This document shows positions 1-7,702 of a DNA stretch of 52,084 bases, one piece after another. Source of the stretch: Candidatus Anaerobiospirillum pullistercoris (GTDB lineage: Bacteria; Pseudomonadota; Gammaproteobacteria; Enterobacterales; Succinivibrionaceae). The stretch is from NCBI GenBank assembly GCA_019114785.1, contig DXEV01000222.1:1-52084 (forward strand), written 5' to 3'. Both the position numbers and the translations under genes were made by a program. The notes beneath the pieces are model-generated. The model saw only the letters and a list, made by a program, of their open reading frames with translations, had not been told where the DNA came from and made no database searches. Every line of letters begins with the position of its first letter. Within the stretch, counting starts at the first letter, position 1.

Positions 1-660
1 CCTCCACTTTTAGTCAAGGGCGGTGCCTTAAAGTCAATTAACCAATGGTATAACAAGCGAAGGGCAGAGCTTCAGGCGAAGGGCAGATTTCACCATATGG
101 CGGCTGTTGCATTAAAACGCAATAACCGAATTGGTGATTGTGTTCACAAGATTGCGCATATTGTTGTCTCTTACTGTTTAGCTTATGACCTAGGTAGAAT
201 TGTTATTGGCCAAAATCCATACTGGAAACAGGGCGTTAACATGGGTAAAGTCAATAACCAGAAATTCTGCTATATTCCTCATGCTAAGCTAATTGATACT
301 ATCAAGTACTTAGCTGAAGAATACGGTATTAACGTTATTGTCCGCGAGGAAAGTTATACCTCCAAGGCTAGTGCTCTTGATTTTGATAATATGCCTCCTT
401 TTTATCAAGAAGGAGCAAAGTGCCAATTTTCTGGTAAACGTATCAAGCGCGGTCTCTATCGTTCTAAGTCCGGTAAGGTGATAAATGCTGATCTGAACGG
501 GGCTCTCAATATCGGCAGAAAAGAACTTGGTGACGAGTGGCTTCACAATCTCTTAGCAAATAGGGGCTTAGTGGACAAGCCAGTGGTGATCCGTAATTTG
601 CATGCAAAGGCAGACTGCGGAGCATTACTAAAAGCAGGGCAACGCTCTTGCGGTAGTTAA
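1..660 (+). CDS. tnpB: TnpB (IS200/IS605 family RNA-guided nuclease), 5'-truncated by window edge
   Basis: The reading frame is open from base 1 and runs without a stop to 660, so the start lies outside the window. Visible are the basic segment GGALKSINQWYNKRRAEL, the RuvC-II region with the catalytic glutamate in EESYTSKAS, and the RuvC-III motif INADLNGALNI carrying the last catalytic aspartate. Between them is FSGKRIKRGLYRSKSG, the variant found in TnpB proteins that lack the four-cysteine zinc finger. TnpB cuts DNA guided by an RNA made from the element's right end and favours retention of the IS. No tnpA can be seen on this side. The structured DNA just downstream is the expected position of the guide-RNA scaffold. 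Confidence 0.85.
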   Translation, partial: PPLLVKGGALKSINQWYNKRRAELQAKGRFHHMAAVALKRNNRIGDCVHKIAHIVVSYCLAYDLGRIVIGQNPYWKQGVNMGKVNNQKFCYIPHAKLIDTIKYLAEEYGINVIVREESYTSKASALDFDNMPPFYQEGAKCQFSGKRIKRGLYRSKSGKVINADLNGALNIGRKELGDEWLHNLLANRGLVDKPVVIRNLHAKADCGALLKAGQRSCGS

Positions 661-800
661 GGAACTCAGGAAGGGACGTTTTGTCCCAACTTCGATGGGG
701 GCATTGTGGACATGCCCGTGAAGATCCTAACTTTTAGGATATTCACTAAAAGCGGGGCAGCGACCCTGCGAAACCGCAGACGTAAGTCTGCGTGTAGTTC
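661..800 (+). ncRNA. Putative TnpB guide-RNA (omega RNA) scaffold and right end of the element
   Basis: Directly after the tnpB stop come four hairpins in a row: 673-677/683-687 (GGGAC/GTCCC), 699-704/712-717 (GGGCAT/ATGCCC), 724-730/734-740 (ATCCTAA/TTAGGAT, loop CTT) and 775-781/786-792 (CGCAGAC/GTCTGCG, GTAA loop). In characterised IS605-type elements the omega RNA overlaps the tnpB 3' end and finishes at the right end, with the guide read from flanking DNA. The position and structure fit. The exact RNA ends and the transposon boundary, perhaps just after the last hairpin near 793-800, are inference. Confidence 0.45.
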
Positions 801-1027
801 ATATAGCCAAAGAGTGCTATTTTTATGCCACGGACACAGAAAATTACTCGCTGTGTACGTTACAACTCCCACGATATGGCGAGTTCTAAAAATAGCGAAT
901 TTCGTCAAAAGAAGCTGATATAAATCGGCTTTTTCGCGGAAAACAGTGCATTTTTAGAAAGCGCCATATAGCAGGATCTTACAGTCAGGCTCTCACCTCT
1001 ACTGTAGACCACGTTCTTCCGAAAACG

Positions 1028-1055
1028 TTTACAACATCCTGCCGTATTATATACT
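1028..1055 (+). promoter_or_regulatory. Possible sigma-70 promoter for a short transcript
   Basis: TTTACA (1028-1033) and TATACT (1050-1055) are separated by 16 bases, close to consensus. There is no gene directly downstream, but a structured terminator follows about 280-340 bases later on the same strand. Confidence 0.35.
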
Positions 1056-1333
1056 GCCCTCAAAAATAATAATTTCACCAACTTCGCATTTTCTGAAAAA
1101 ATTCTTTGAAGTCGATATTCCTGCTAAACCGCAAAACCCAAAGACAAGTCGCTCTGTTATGGTTAGAAAGCCAACCTACCCAAACATTGCTGCTTAGACC
1201 AGTTGCAGCAGTCTTCTGGTCAAAACTGCTATTGTTCGCGCACCTTCAGCGTCACATTCCCTACACAAAAGCCCAATAACCTTAACGCCACTTAACGCCC
1301 CTAAACGACACGACCACCATGAGCTTGGCACAG

Positions 1334-1401
1334 AGCGCCTGCGCCGTGTCGCAGCACGGCGGTTAAAATTCTTTTCGATCATTGACAGGCGCTTTTTTTT
1401 T
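1334..1401 (+). terminator. Structured rho-independent terminator, orphan
   Basis: An outer 8-bp stem AGCGCCTG (1334-1341) / CAGGCGCT (1386-1393) encloses an inner 7-bp hairpin CGCCGTG (1342-1348) / CACGGCG (1355-1361). It runs into nine T residues (1393-1401). No protein gene ends just upstream on this strand, so it may end a non-coding transcript or read-through from the TnpB element. Confidence 0.6.
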
Positions 1402-1758
1402 CCTAATATTTTTATACTCATCAAGCAATGGCTATTTTATGCGGTTTCTTGCCCGCACGGATCCTCGTTTTTGGGGAGAATTTTGTAGGTGTAGCCAGCA
1501 TGAGTGAGTAGGCAGACTTGCTCTCTTTTTAGCAAGGTCACACGTTTTTCTCGCCTGTCTTTGGCGCTTCTCTGTTTCGGGCACCTGTTGGCTAATTCCT
1601 TGGCCTTAGGGCTAACAGTCAGTTAGTCCTAGCTGCCACTGAGAAGCCAGCTCAAAGTCTGGCCAGCAATTCCCTTTGGAGTCCGCACCACTCAGACCTT
1701 AGTCCAGCTTTTTGCTTTTACTTATCTACTGTGGACTGCTGAATGGTGTCTGCATGCC

Positions 1759-3048
1759 ATGCCCCTGAAATATCCACAACTGATCTCGCCTGAAATGCAG
1801 GCGCAATACGCCTACCAAAAGGCCAAACTCACCAAAGCCTTAGAGCGCACCGACAGCCTTGAGTTTGAGATGCTCTATCGTTTGGTGGCGCGCGAAATGG
1901 CCCAAGTGCACCCAGCGCTCATCATTCCATATGTTGAGCTGTGCATTTCCCCACAATGTACCCTGCGCTGCCGTGACTGCGCCAACTTCATGCAGCACTA
2001 CCACAAGCCACAGCCAATGGATTTAGAGCAAGTCTGGTCTTGGGTAACGGCTTTTTTAGAGTCAGTGGATCATGTCATGACCTTCCGCGTCATGGGTGGC
2101 GAGCCCCTGATGCAAAAACAGCTGCCCGAGCTGATGCAGCGTCTTTTGGCTCAACCTAAGCTGCAACACATCCAAGTGGTAAGTAACGCGACCCTCATGC
2201 CTAAAGATGAGCTGCTCAATCTCATGAGCAACAATCACCGCTGCTCGATGTTCTTCTCCAATTACGGCCCTAAAGTCGCACCCCGCTACCAAGAGATCGT
2301 CAAACACTGCCAAGAGCACCACGTCTTGGTAGAGACCCTACGCCCTGATATCTCATGGTTCGATATGGGGGATTGCTCTGATCGCCATCTCACTCCAGAG
2401 CAAATGGCGGCCACCTATCAGCGCTGCCCAAACAACTGTCGTCACATCTGGAATGGCGAGTTTCACCACTGCCCGCGCTCAGCTCACGCCAAATATTTGG
2501 GGCTGATTAAGGACATTCCTGAGCAAGACTATGTGCCATTGCTGGCTTTAGATGCCGAGACCCGTCGCACCCGCATCCGCAAAATGTACGACGCAGATTA
2601 CATTAAGGCCTGCAATCACTGTGGCTTTGCCACCGGCTTTCACTTAATCCCTTGTGCCATCCAAGCCGAGAAACCAAGCCGTCGCGGCCCTCACGCTGAT
2701 GCTAATGCAGCCGATACAAGCGCCACCGTCACCGGCACCTTGAAGCAAGGGAATCAAGCAGAACAGAGCGCTCAAGTCAGCTCCACAAATACCCCAAGTA
2801 TGGGCTTAGTCGATACCAGTGCCACAGCACTGAATCTCAACAGCTCGGTGTACATCTCTGCCCTGAATAACCCAACGCCAACTGCGACCTCGGCGGCAGC
2901 CAATTCCTCGGCTGCCACGGCAGCCGCCCCTGCGGCAGCCCCAGCGGCCGTTGCGGGCATGAAACAAGTGGGCACGGTGGGCGGCCTTAAGGTCTATGCC
3001 CAGAGACACGCTAACAACCACAAAAAGAGCAAGAAAAAGCGCCGTTAA
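1759..3048 (+). CDS. Radical SAM protein with Ala-rich, basic C-terminal tail
   Basis: This 429-residue protein has the radical SAM 4Fe-4S cluster motif CxxxCxxC at C67, C71 and C74 (CTLRCRDC), followed by a glycine motif MGGEPL that fits SAM binding. A second cysteine group (CPNNCRHIWNGEFHHC, then CNHCG) near residues 230-300 resembles the auxiliary-cluster (SPASM-like) region of peptide- or sugar-modifying members. Catalysis probably ends near residue 315. The remaining 115 residues are Ala/Ser/Thr-rich low complexity ending in HKKSKKKRR. The start has no clear ribosome site, and an out-of-frame ATG lies at 1754. No substrate gene or precursor peptide is seen next to it, so the reaction is unknown. 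Confidence 0.8.
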   Translation: MPLKYPQLISPEMQAQYAYQKAKLTKALERTDSLEFEMLYRLVAREMAQVHPALIIPYVELCISPQCTLRCRDCANFMQHYHKPQPMDLEQVWSWVTAFLESVDHVMTFRVMGGEPLMQKQLPELMQRLLAQPKLQHIQVVSNATLMPKDELLNLMSNNHRCSMFFSNYGPKVAPRYQEIVKHCQEHHVLVETLRPDISWFDMGDCSDRHLTPEQMAATYQRCPNNCRHIWNGEFHHCPRSAHAKYLGLIKDIPEQDYVPLLALDAETRRTRIRKMYDADYIKACNHCGFATGFHLIPCAIQAEKPSRRGPHADANAADTSATVTGTLKQGNQAEQSAQVSSTNTPSMGLVDTSATALNLNSSVYISALNNPTPTATSAAANSSAATAAAPAAAPAAVAGMKQVGTVGGLKVYAQRHANNHKKSKKKRR

Positions 3049-3191
3049 GCACTAAGACTCTCAGCCTTGTGCCCAACAGCGCTAATCTCAACTGCCGCTA
3101 CCTTTTCCTTTGTCCTTTGTTCTTTTCCCTTTTTCGTGCTCAGGCACAAGGAAATGAAAGGTGGTGGCAGCAGCTACTTCAAATACGCAGG

Positions 3192-4400
3192 CTAAGCTGA
3201 AGCGTCCGCTTTGCTTTTGGCCAGCTCCTCTTTACGAGCTTGAATCTTCTTGAGACGGCTCTTGCACTGATACATACGGCGATCAGCAATAGCAATCAGC
3301 TCTTTAATGGTCTTGGTTCCATCAGGATTAACCCAGCCTATCGCAAACGACACCAATCCCTCCAAATGGTAAGTACGCTGCTTCAGCTGCTTAGCAATAG
3401 CCTTACTCAGCGGCCGAACCACACTGCGATCGTCACGTGGCGCAAAGATAATAAATTCATCGCCACCTGCACGCATCACCTCTGACTTTACCAGCACCTT
3501 TTCTGCTGCCTTCTTCAGCGAAGTGGCAAAAGCGCGAATTAAGCTATCACCAGCCGCGTGGCCATAGGTATCGTTAACTTTCTTGAAGCCATTAAGATCG
3601 AAGTACAACACCAGTCCACGTGGAGGAGCAGCATTGATCTCGGCATTGAGCTCGTCGTAATACTCCTCAAGGAAGGCACGATTGTGCAACCCTGTCATCG
3701 CATCGTTTAGGGCACTTTCCTTCATCTTATCGATCAGCTTGCGCAGCTCTAAGCCCACACGGAATGGGAAAGCCTCGTCAGTGCTGATGTTGTCAGGATC
3801 CGAGATGTGCACATGGTGCACCATTGGAATGCCATTATGATTGATGAAAAAGAAGGTAAAACGCTGCTTAACGAAGATGAAGATCTTCTCCCCTGGGCGG
3901 GTCTTCATGATCAAATGGCCAGAGACCACTGCGGTCTTGCCATCGGAATAGAGCAGAAAATATCGTTCGTCGAAGTAGTCGAACCAGAACTCCAGATCAT
4001 CGGCAATGGCATTTTTATAGGCCTCAATACCAAAGATCTCTTCCATGCCTGGCAAAGGGCCAATGAAGGTCACATCAGGCAACATGAACTCCCACAGACC
4101 ATCTTCATGCTCGGCGTCACAGTGGAAGCAGTAACGCGCAATCTCGACTGCTTTTTCACCAAAGAGACGTGCAGCATCATCAGTAATACGAGGCTCTGGA
4201 GGTGGAAGTTCGGAGATACTTTCGCCGGACTTTTCCCCTTGCCTCTTAGCTTTAGCCTTCTCAGCCTCTGCGGCTGCCTCTGCCACAGCAGCTGCCGCAG
4301 CTTGCACCTTAGCACTCGGGCCTGGGATATCACCCATAGCACGATCAGCAGGGCTCTTTTGGCTGCTGTAGCCTAGATCTTTGTTGTCCTTACCATCCAT
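3192..4400 (-). CDS. SnoaL-like/GGDEF protein 1, probable diguanylate cyclase
   Basis: The C-terminal half carries a GGDEF domain with the intact signature at residues 312-316, preceded by FDLNGFKKVNDTYGHAAGD, as in active cyclases that make cyclic di-GMP. There is no RxxD product-inhibition site just before the signature. Residues about 60-210 (FHCDAEHEDGLWEFML... and the aromatic-rich strands that follow) resemble an NTF2/SnoaL-type fold, probably a sensor. The first 60 residues are Ala/Lys-rich and low complexity. No membrane segment is visible, so it is probably cytoplasmic. The ribosome site GAGGG lies about six bases before the ATG. It is paralogous to the next gene, 95 bases away in the same direction. 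Confidence 0.85.
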   Translation of the reverse strand: MDGKDNKDLGYSSQKSPADRAMGDIPGPSAKVQAAAAAVAEAAAEAEKAKAKRQGEKSGESISELPPPEPRITDDAARLFGEKAVEIARYCFHCDAEHEDGLWEFMLPDVTFIGPLPGMEEIFGIEAYKNAIADDLEFWFDYFDERYFLLYSDGKTAVVSGHLIMKTRPGEKIFIFVKQRFTFFFINHNGIPMVHHVHISDPDNISTDEAFPFRVGLELRKLIDKMKESALNDAMTGLHNRAFLEEYYDELNAEINAAPPRGLVLYFDLNGFKKVNDTYGHAAGDSLIRAFATSLKKAAEKVLVKSEVMRAGGDEFIIFAPRDDRSVVRPLSKAIAKQLKQRTYHLEGLVSFAIGWVNPDGTKTIKELIAIADRRMYQCKSRLKKIQARKEELAKSKADASA

Positions 4401-4495
4401 AAAAAGCCCTCTTTTCTTTTACAGAGCCCTCGCTTTCAACCTACAAATTGGAACACCAAACAAAGCAAGTTAATCATCCGAATGTGGCACCAGAT

Positions 4496-5461
4496 CTAAC
4501 GCTGGCTACGAATATAGCGCTTGCAACGGAACATGCGCTCATCAGCTAAAGACACTGCGTCCTTTAGCTCCATACCCTCTTTGAGATGCACAAAACCCAT
4601 CGCAAACGAAGCAAATGGGCTCAGCATCGCACACCGCTGCTTAAATTCTTGCTTCACCTTACGCAGTAAGGCTCCCACTTGCTCTAAAGTGGCATGTGGA
4701 GCAATGACCAAAAACTCATCACCACCAGTACGCAAAGTCACAGACTGCACCACGACCTCTAGGGCTGCCGTTTTTAAGGATTGAGCAAAGTTAATAATCA
4801 AACGATCACCCTTTTCATGGCCTTCTTTGTCGTTAACGGCCTTCAATCCATTGAGATCGAAGTACAGCACATAACCGTAAGGTGGAGTGCTGATCATGTT
4901 ATTGAGACCATGGTAATTAGCTTCAAAGAAGTTGCGGTTATAGAGCCCAGTCATAGCATCATTGGTGGCACTGCGCTTCATATCATCAATCATTTTCCGC
5001 AAATCCTGACCGAACATGTAAGGGTAAGTCTCTCCCTCTTGAATCAGGTTGTCAGGATGGGATAGATGGATGTGCTTGAGCAAGGGAGCACCATCCACGT
5101 TAATGAAAAGCATGGAAAAACGCTGACGATGCATGAAGAACACTGGCTCAGTTTCACGAAACTTAACGAGATACGAGCCTGATACCAGAGCAACTTCGTC
5201 ATCGTAGTACTCGAGAATGTAGTGCTCATCATACAGATCAAACCAGAAGTCGAAGTCCTCCTTGATGGATTCCTTATACTCCTCTTTGCCATTGGCATAC
5301 TGATCGGGCAGAGGGCCGATAAAAGTCACGTCATCGCACATCAGATCCCACATTCTCTGATCGTGCTCTGCATCCCAGAGGAAAATAAGCTTAGCAGTCT
5401 CTACAGCCTGCTCGCCGAAGTTATCGACGTTATAAGCTATGCGTGACGTAATGATCGACAT
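4496..5461 (-). CDS. SnoaL-like/GGDEF protein 2, probable diguanylate cyclase
   Basis: This 321-residue paralogue of the downstream gene has the same order: an SnoaL-like N-terminal domain (FLWDAEHDQRMWDLMCDDVT..., residues about 15-160) and a C-terminal GGDEF domain with the signature at 246-250 and FDLNGLKAVNDKEGHEKGD before it. It lacks the Ala/Lys-rich head of its neighbour and also lacks an RxxD inhibition site. Because it is first in the same-strand pair, the two may be co-transcribed. The start is weakly supported (AAGG very close to the ATG), but the protein begins directly with family-like sequence. The likely role is to set cyclic di-GMP levels in response to an unknown ligand. Confidence 0.85.
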   Translation of the reverse strand: MSIITSRIAYNVDNFGEQAVETAKLIFLWDAEHDQRMWDLMCDDVTFIGPLPDQYANGKEEYKESIKEDFDFWFDLYDEHYILEYYDDEVALVSGSYLVKFRETEPVFFMHRQRFSMLFINVDGAPLLKHIHLSHPDNLIQEGETYPYMFGQDLRKMIDDMKRSATNDAMTGLYNRNFFEANYHGLNNMISTPPYGYVLYFDLNGLKAVNDKEGHEKGDRLIINFAQSLKTAALEVVVQSVTLRTGGDEFLVIAPHATLEQVGALLRKVKQEFKQRCAMLSPFASFAMGFVHLKEGMELKDAVSLADERMFRCKRYIRSQR

Positions 5462-5953
5462 ACCTTAGCTCTCAACGAAATTTACACTGTTCTAGAACCA
5501 GAAAAAATCCTTCCGACAAATGAAACAGCTCTCACTGACACACAAATCACGCTGAAGAGCCCCCTCAGCGCAACAAGTCAAGGAACAAAAACACAATTTG
5601 TTCCCACGATCAAAAAACAGATCCGATCGGCTAATTTTACCTGAATTATGGCATAAAAACCATCAATTGATTTTTCTTGTCTTGTTATCCACGAGGAGCA
5701 GAAGCCACCTATATTTTTTCAAAAAGCCTCATTTTATCCAGATTAGCAACAAATCTTGGGTATCTATCAAATTGATGAACCACAAAAAACAATTGCCAGT
5801 AAGAAGATAGGTGTCTTTTCTTGCGGAGAGTTACGCACCAAAAACATCAGGACACAAAAAAGCCACTTTAAAAGCAGAGCTTGTGGTGCAGAACTTCTAA
5901 AGTGGCGCAAAGACAATGTCTAGCACGGCGCTCAACTCGAGCGCTGGCTTCAA
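5462..5953. other. Spacer between GGDEF pair and flagellin
   Basis: AT-rich spacer with no credible gene. Its left part should hold the promoter of the GGDEF pair (minus strand), though no clear -35/-10 was recognised. Its right part holds the flagellin terminator. Confidence 0.5.
5855..5906 (-). terminator. Rho-independent terminator of flagellin gene
   Basis: Read on the minus strand: an 8-bp stem GCCACTTT (5906-5899) / AAAGTGGC (5869-5862) followed by six T residues (5861-5856), about 50 bases after the flagellin stop. Confidence 0.8.
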
Positions 5954-6913
5954 CTAGGCATTGATTAAAGACAGAGCGATCTGTGGGCGTTGGTTAGCCT
6001 GAACTAAGATCGTAGCAGTGGCCTGCTGGATAATGTCCTGCTGAGTTAAGTTAGCAGTTTCCTCAGCCCAATCGGTATCACGGATCGTGGCGCGAGCGTT
6101 GGAGACATTCTCCTTGACGTTCTCTTGGTTGCGCACCGTGGCCTCAAGACGGTTTTGGATAGCACCCAGATCGGCACGCTTTCTGTCAACAGCGGTCACC
6201 AGAGAGTCAATACCGGCTAACACCATCTGTGCGGAAGATGGTGACGAGACATCGATGCCAGGGGCATCCGATTCCTTATTGTTAAAAATGTCAGTGAAAT
6301 TGGCGTATGCCACACACATAACTGTGTTACCGGCTGTATTGGTAACTTCTTTCTCGTACAGCTTGTATTGCTCAGTACCAGCATAGAATGCGGCTAACTT
6401 GGCTAAGCCATCCACATCCATTGGGGTGGTTAAATCGATCTCGACGATCGATGATGGATCTGGGCCAACTTGGAAACGCACGACACTGGCCTTGCCGTTT
6501 AACATGTCAGCACCGGCAAAGGTGGTCTCTTCGGCAATACGGGTGATCTCTTCAGTTAAGGCATCAACCTCAGCCTGAATACCCTGACGATCGGCATCAG
6601 TCATCGTACCGTTAGCAGACTGCACGGCCAGAGTACGAATGCGCTGCAGCATGTTGGTGACTTCATCCAGTGCACCTTCAACCGTCTGGGCAAAAGCAAT
6701 AGCATCCTGTGCATTGCGGTTGCCTTGGGTCAGACCATTTAATTGAGTCGTTAAGTTGTTGGCAACCTGAATACCAGCAGCATCGTCTTTAGCGGAGTTA
6801 ATACGTAAACCAGAAGACAAACGCTGGTAAGAGATATCTAACCGATCACTGGCTCGCTGTGCCGCTTGCTGTGCATAAAGCGAGGAGACGTTAGTATTGA
6901 TAAACAGAGGCAT
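5954..6913 (-). CDS. fliC: Flagellin
   Basis: This 319-residue filament subunit has the conserved N-terminal D0/D1 helices (INTNVSSL..., LSSGLRINSAKDDAAG, NAQDAIAFAQTVEGALDEV) and the C-terminal D1/D0 helices (NVKENVSNARATIRDTDWAEE..., ending NQRPQIALSLINA). The central variable part (residues about 145-225) is short, so the D2/D3 surface domain is small. Ribosome site GGGGAG lies about nine bases before the ATG on the minus strand. The gene stands alone with its own terminator and no other flagellar gene is in the window. Export through the flagellar apparatus is expected. I did not recognise a sigma-28 promoter upstream. Confidence 0.95.
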   Translation of the reverse strand: MPLFINTNVSSLYAQQAAQRASDRLDISYQRLSSGLRINSAKDDAAGIQVANNLTTQLNGLTQGNRNAQDAIAFAQTVEGALDEVTNMLQRIRTLAVQSANGTMTDADRQGIQAEVDALTEEITRIAEETTFAGADMLNGKASVVRFQVGPDPSSIVEIDLTTPMDVDGLAKLAAFYAGTEQYKLYEKEVTNTAGNTVMCVAYANFTDIFNNKESDAPGIDVSSPSSAQMVLAGIDSLVTAVDRKRADLGAIQNRLEATVRNQENVKENVSNARATIRDTDWAEETANLTQQDIIQQATATILVQANQRPQIALSLINA

Positions 6914-7702
6914 CCTAAAACTCCCCAGAAAACCCTGAGCGCAAGTCGCATTACCGGCACTGGCATTACAGCCACAGGGCTAAAGATACCATTGAACAAA
7001 AAACAGTAAGAAGAAGAAAAAAATAAACCCTCTCTGCTGACCCACCAAAGCACCAAGGTCAGCCCTGCAAAGCAGACCCAACCTTTCCCTACGATGTAGA
7101 GTCTTTGGCACGCAACAGACAGGGTTCGGGGCCAAACAAAGTACCATAGGCCCTAACAACGGAAATGTACTTCGTTTGTTTAAGTAATAATGTTGCATTA
7201 AGCAACATCATCAATCTCTCTCTTATGGCCGGAAAATGCAGGTATTGTGCCAAGCCACCAAAGCCCCAAAGCCTATTTTTACGCCGCTGCGCTCCAGCCC
7301 CCTGCCCACAAAGCAACGTGCGAGTTCTCATATCCCTAAGCTTAAGAACAGGCTTTTGCCTCCGAGCTGCCACTGCTGCCTTCCCTGTACTAACCTCCAA
7401 TTACGACTAACTGCTGCTAATGGGAGCGGCCACCTGAGCAAGCGCTGGTCAATTTGGGACTATCTGCTACCGCACAGCAGGCACTGGTCAGCCAGTGCAG
7501 CTGCACTGGGCAGCCAGTACAGCCGTAATGGCCATCAGGGTAGTAGCACGAGCACACAACCAATTCTCGCCGCCCAATACCTTAGGCAGTGTTCTTTGGC
7601 CTATCTACGCCCTTTTTTGCCCAGATCTGCTTGGCCCCAAAGCTAGCTTAGTGCCTGAAAAATTGCTAAAATTGCCCGAATTGTGTTTTTCAGAGGATAG
7701 TG
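6914..7702. other. Long spacer between flagellin and ettA
   Basis: About 790 bases between divergent genes with no supportable coding region. It contains an operator-like inverted repeat, ATGTTGC (7190-7196) / GCAACAT (7202-7208). It also has nested palindromes at 7482-7508: CACTGG/CCAGTG, and a perfect 16-bp palindrome at 7493-7508. Promoters for fliC (minus) and ettA (plus) should lie here but were not recognised. Confidence 0.5.

Larger units (their letters stand above)
801..1758. other. Gene-free spacer between tnpB end and radical SAM gene
   Basis: I see no convincing coding frame here. The short open frames have no family features, good starts or ribosome sites. The stretch holds a possible promoter (1028-1055) and a structured terminator (1334-1401), listed separately, which could bound a small RNA of about 340 nt. 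A small inverted repeat GACCAG/CTGGTC lies near 1197-1221. Nothing recognisable was found from about 1402 to 1758. Confidence 0.5.

Noticed and set aside
7236-7646. 136-residue plus-strand frame before ettA
   Set aside because: Low-complexity composition, no ribosome site, no recognisable domain, and overlapping other equally open frames.
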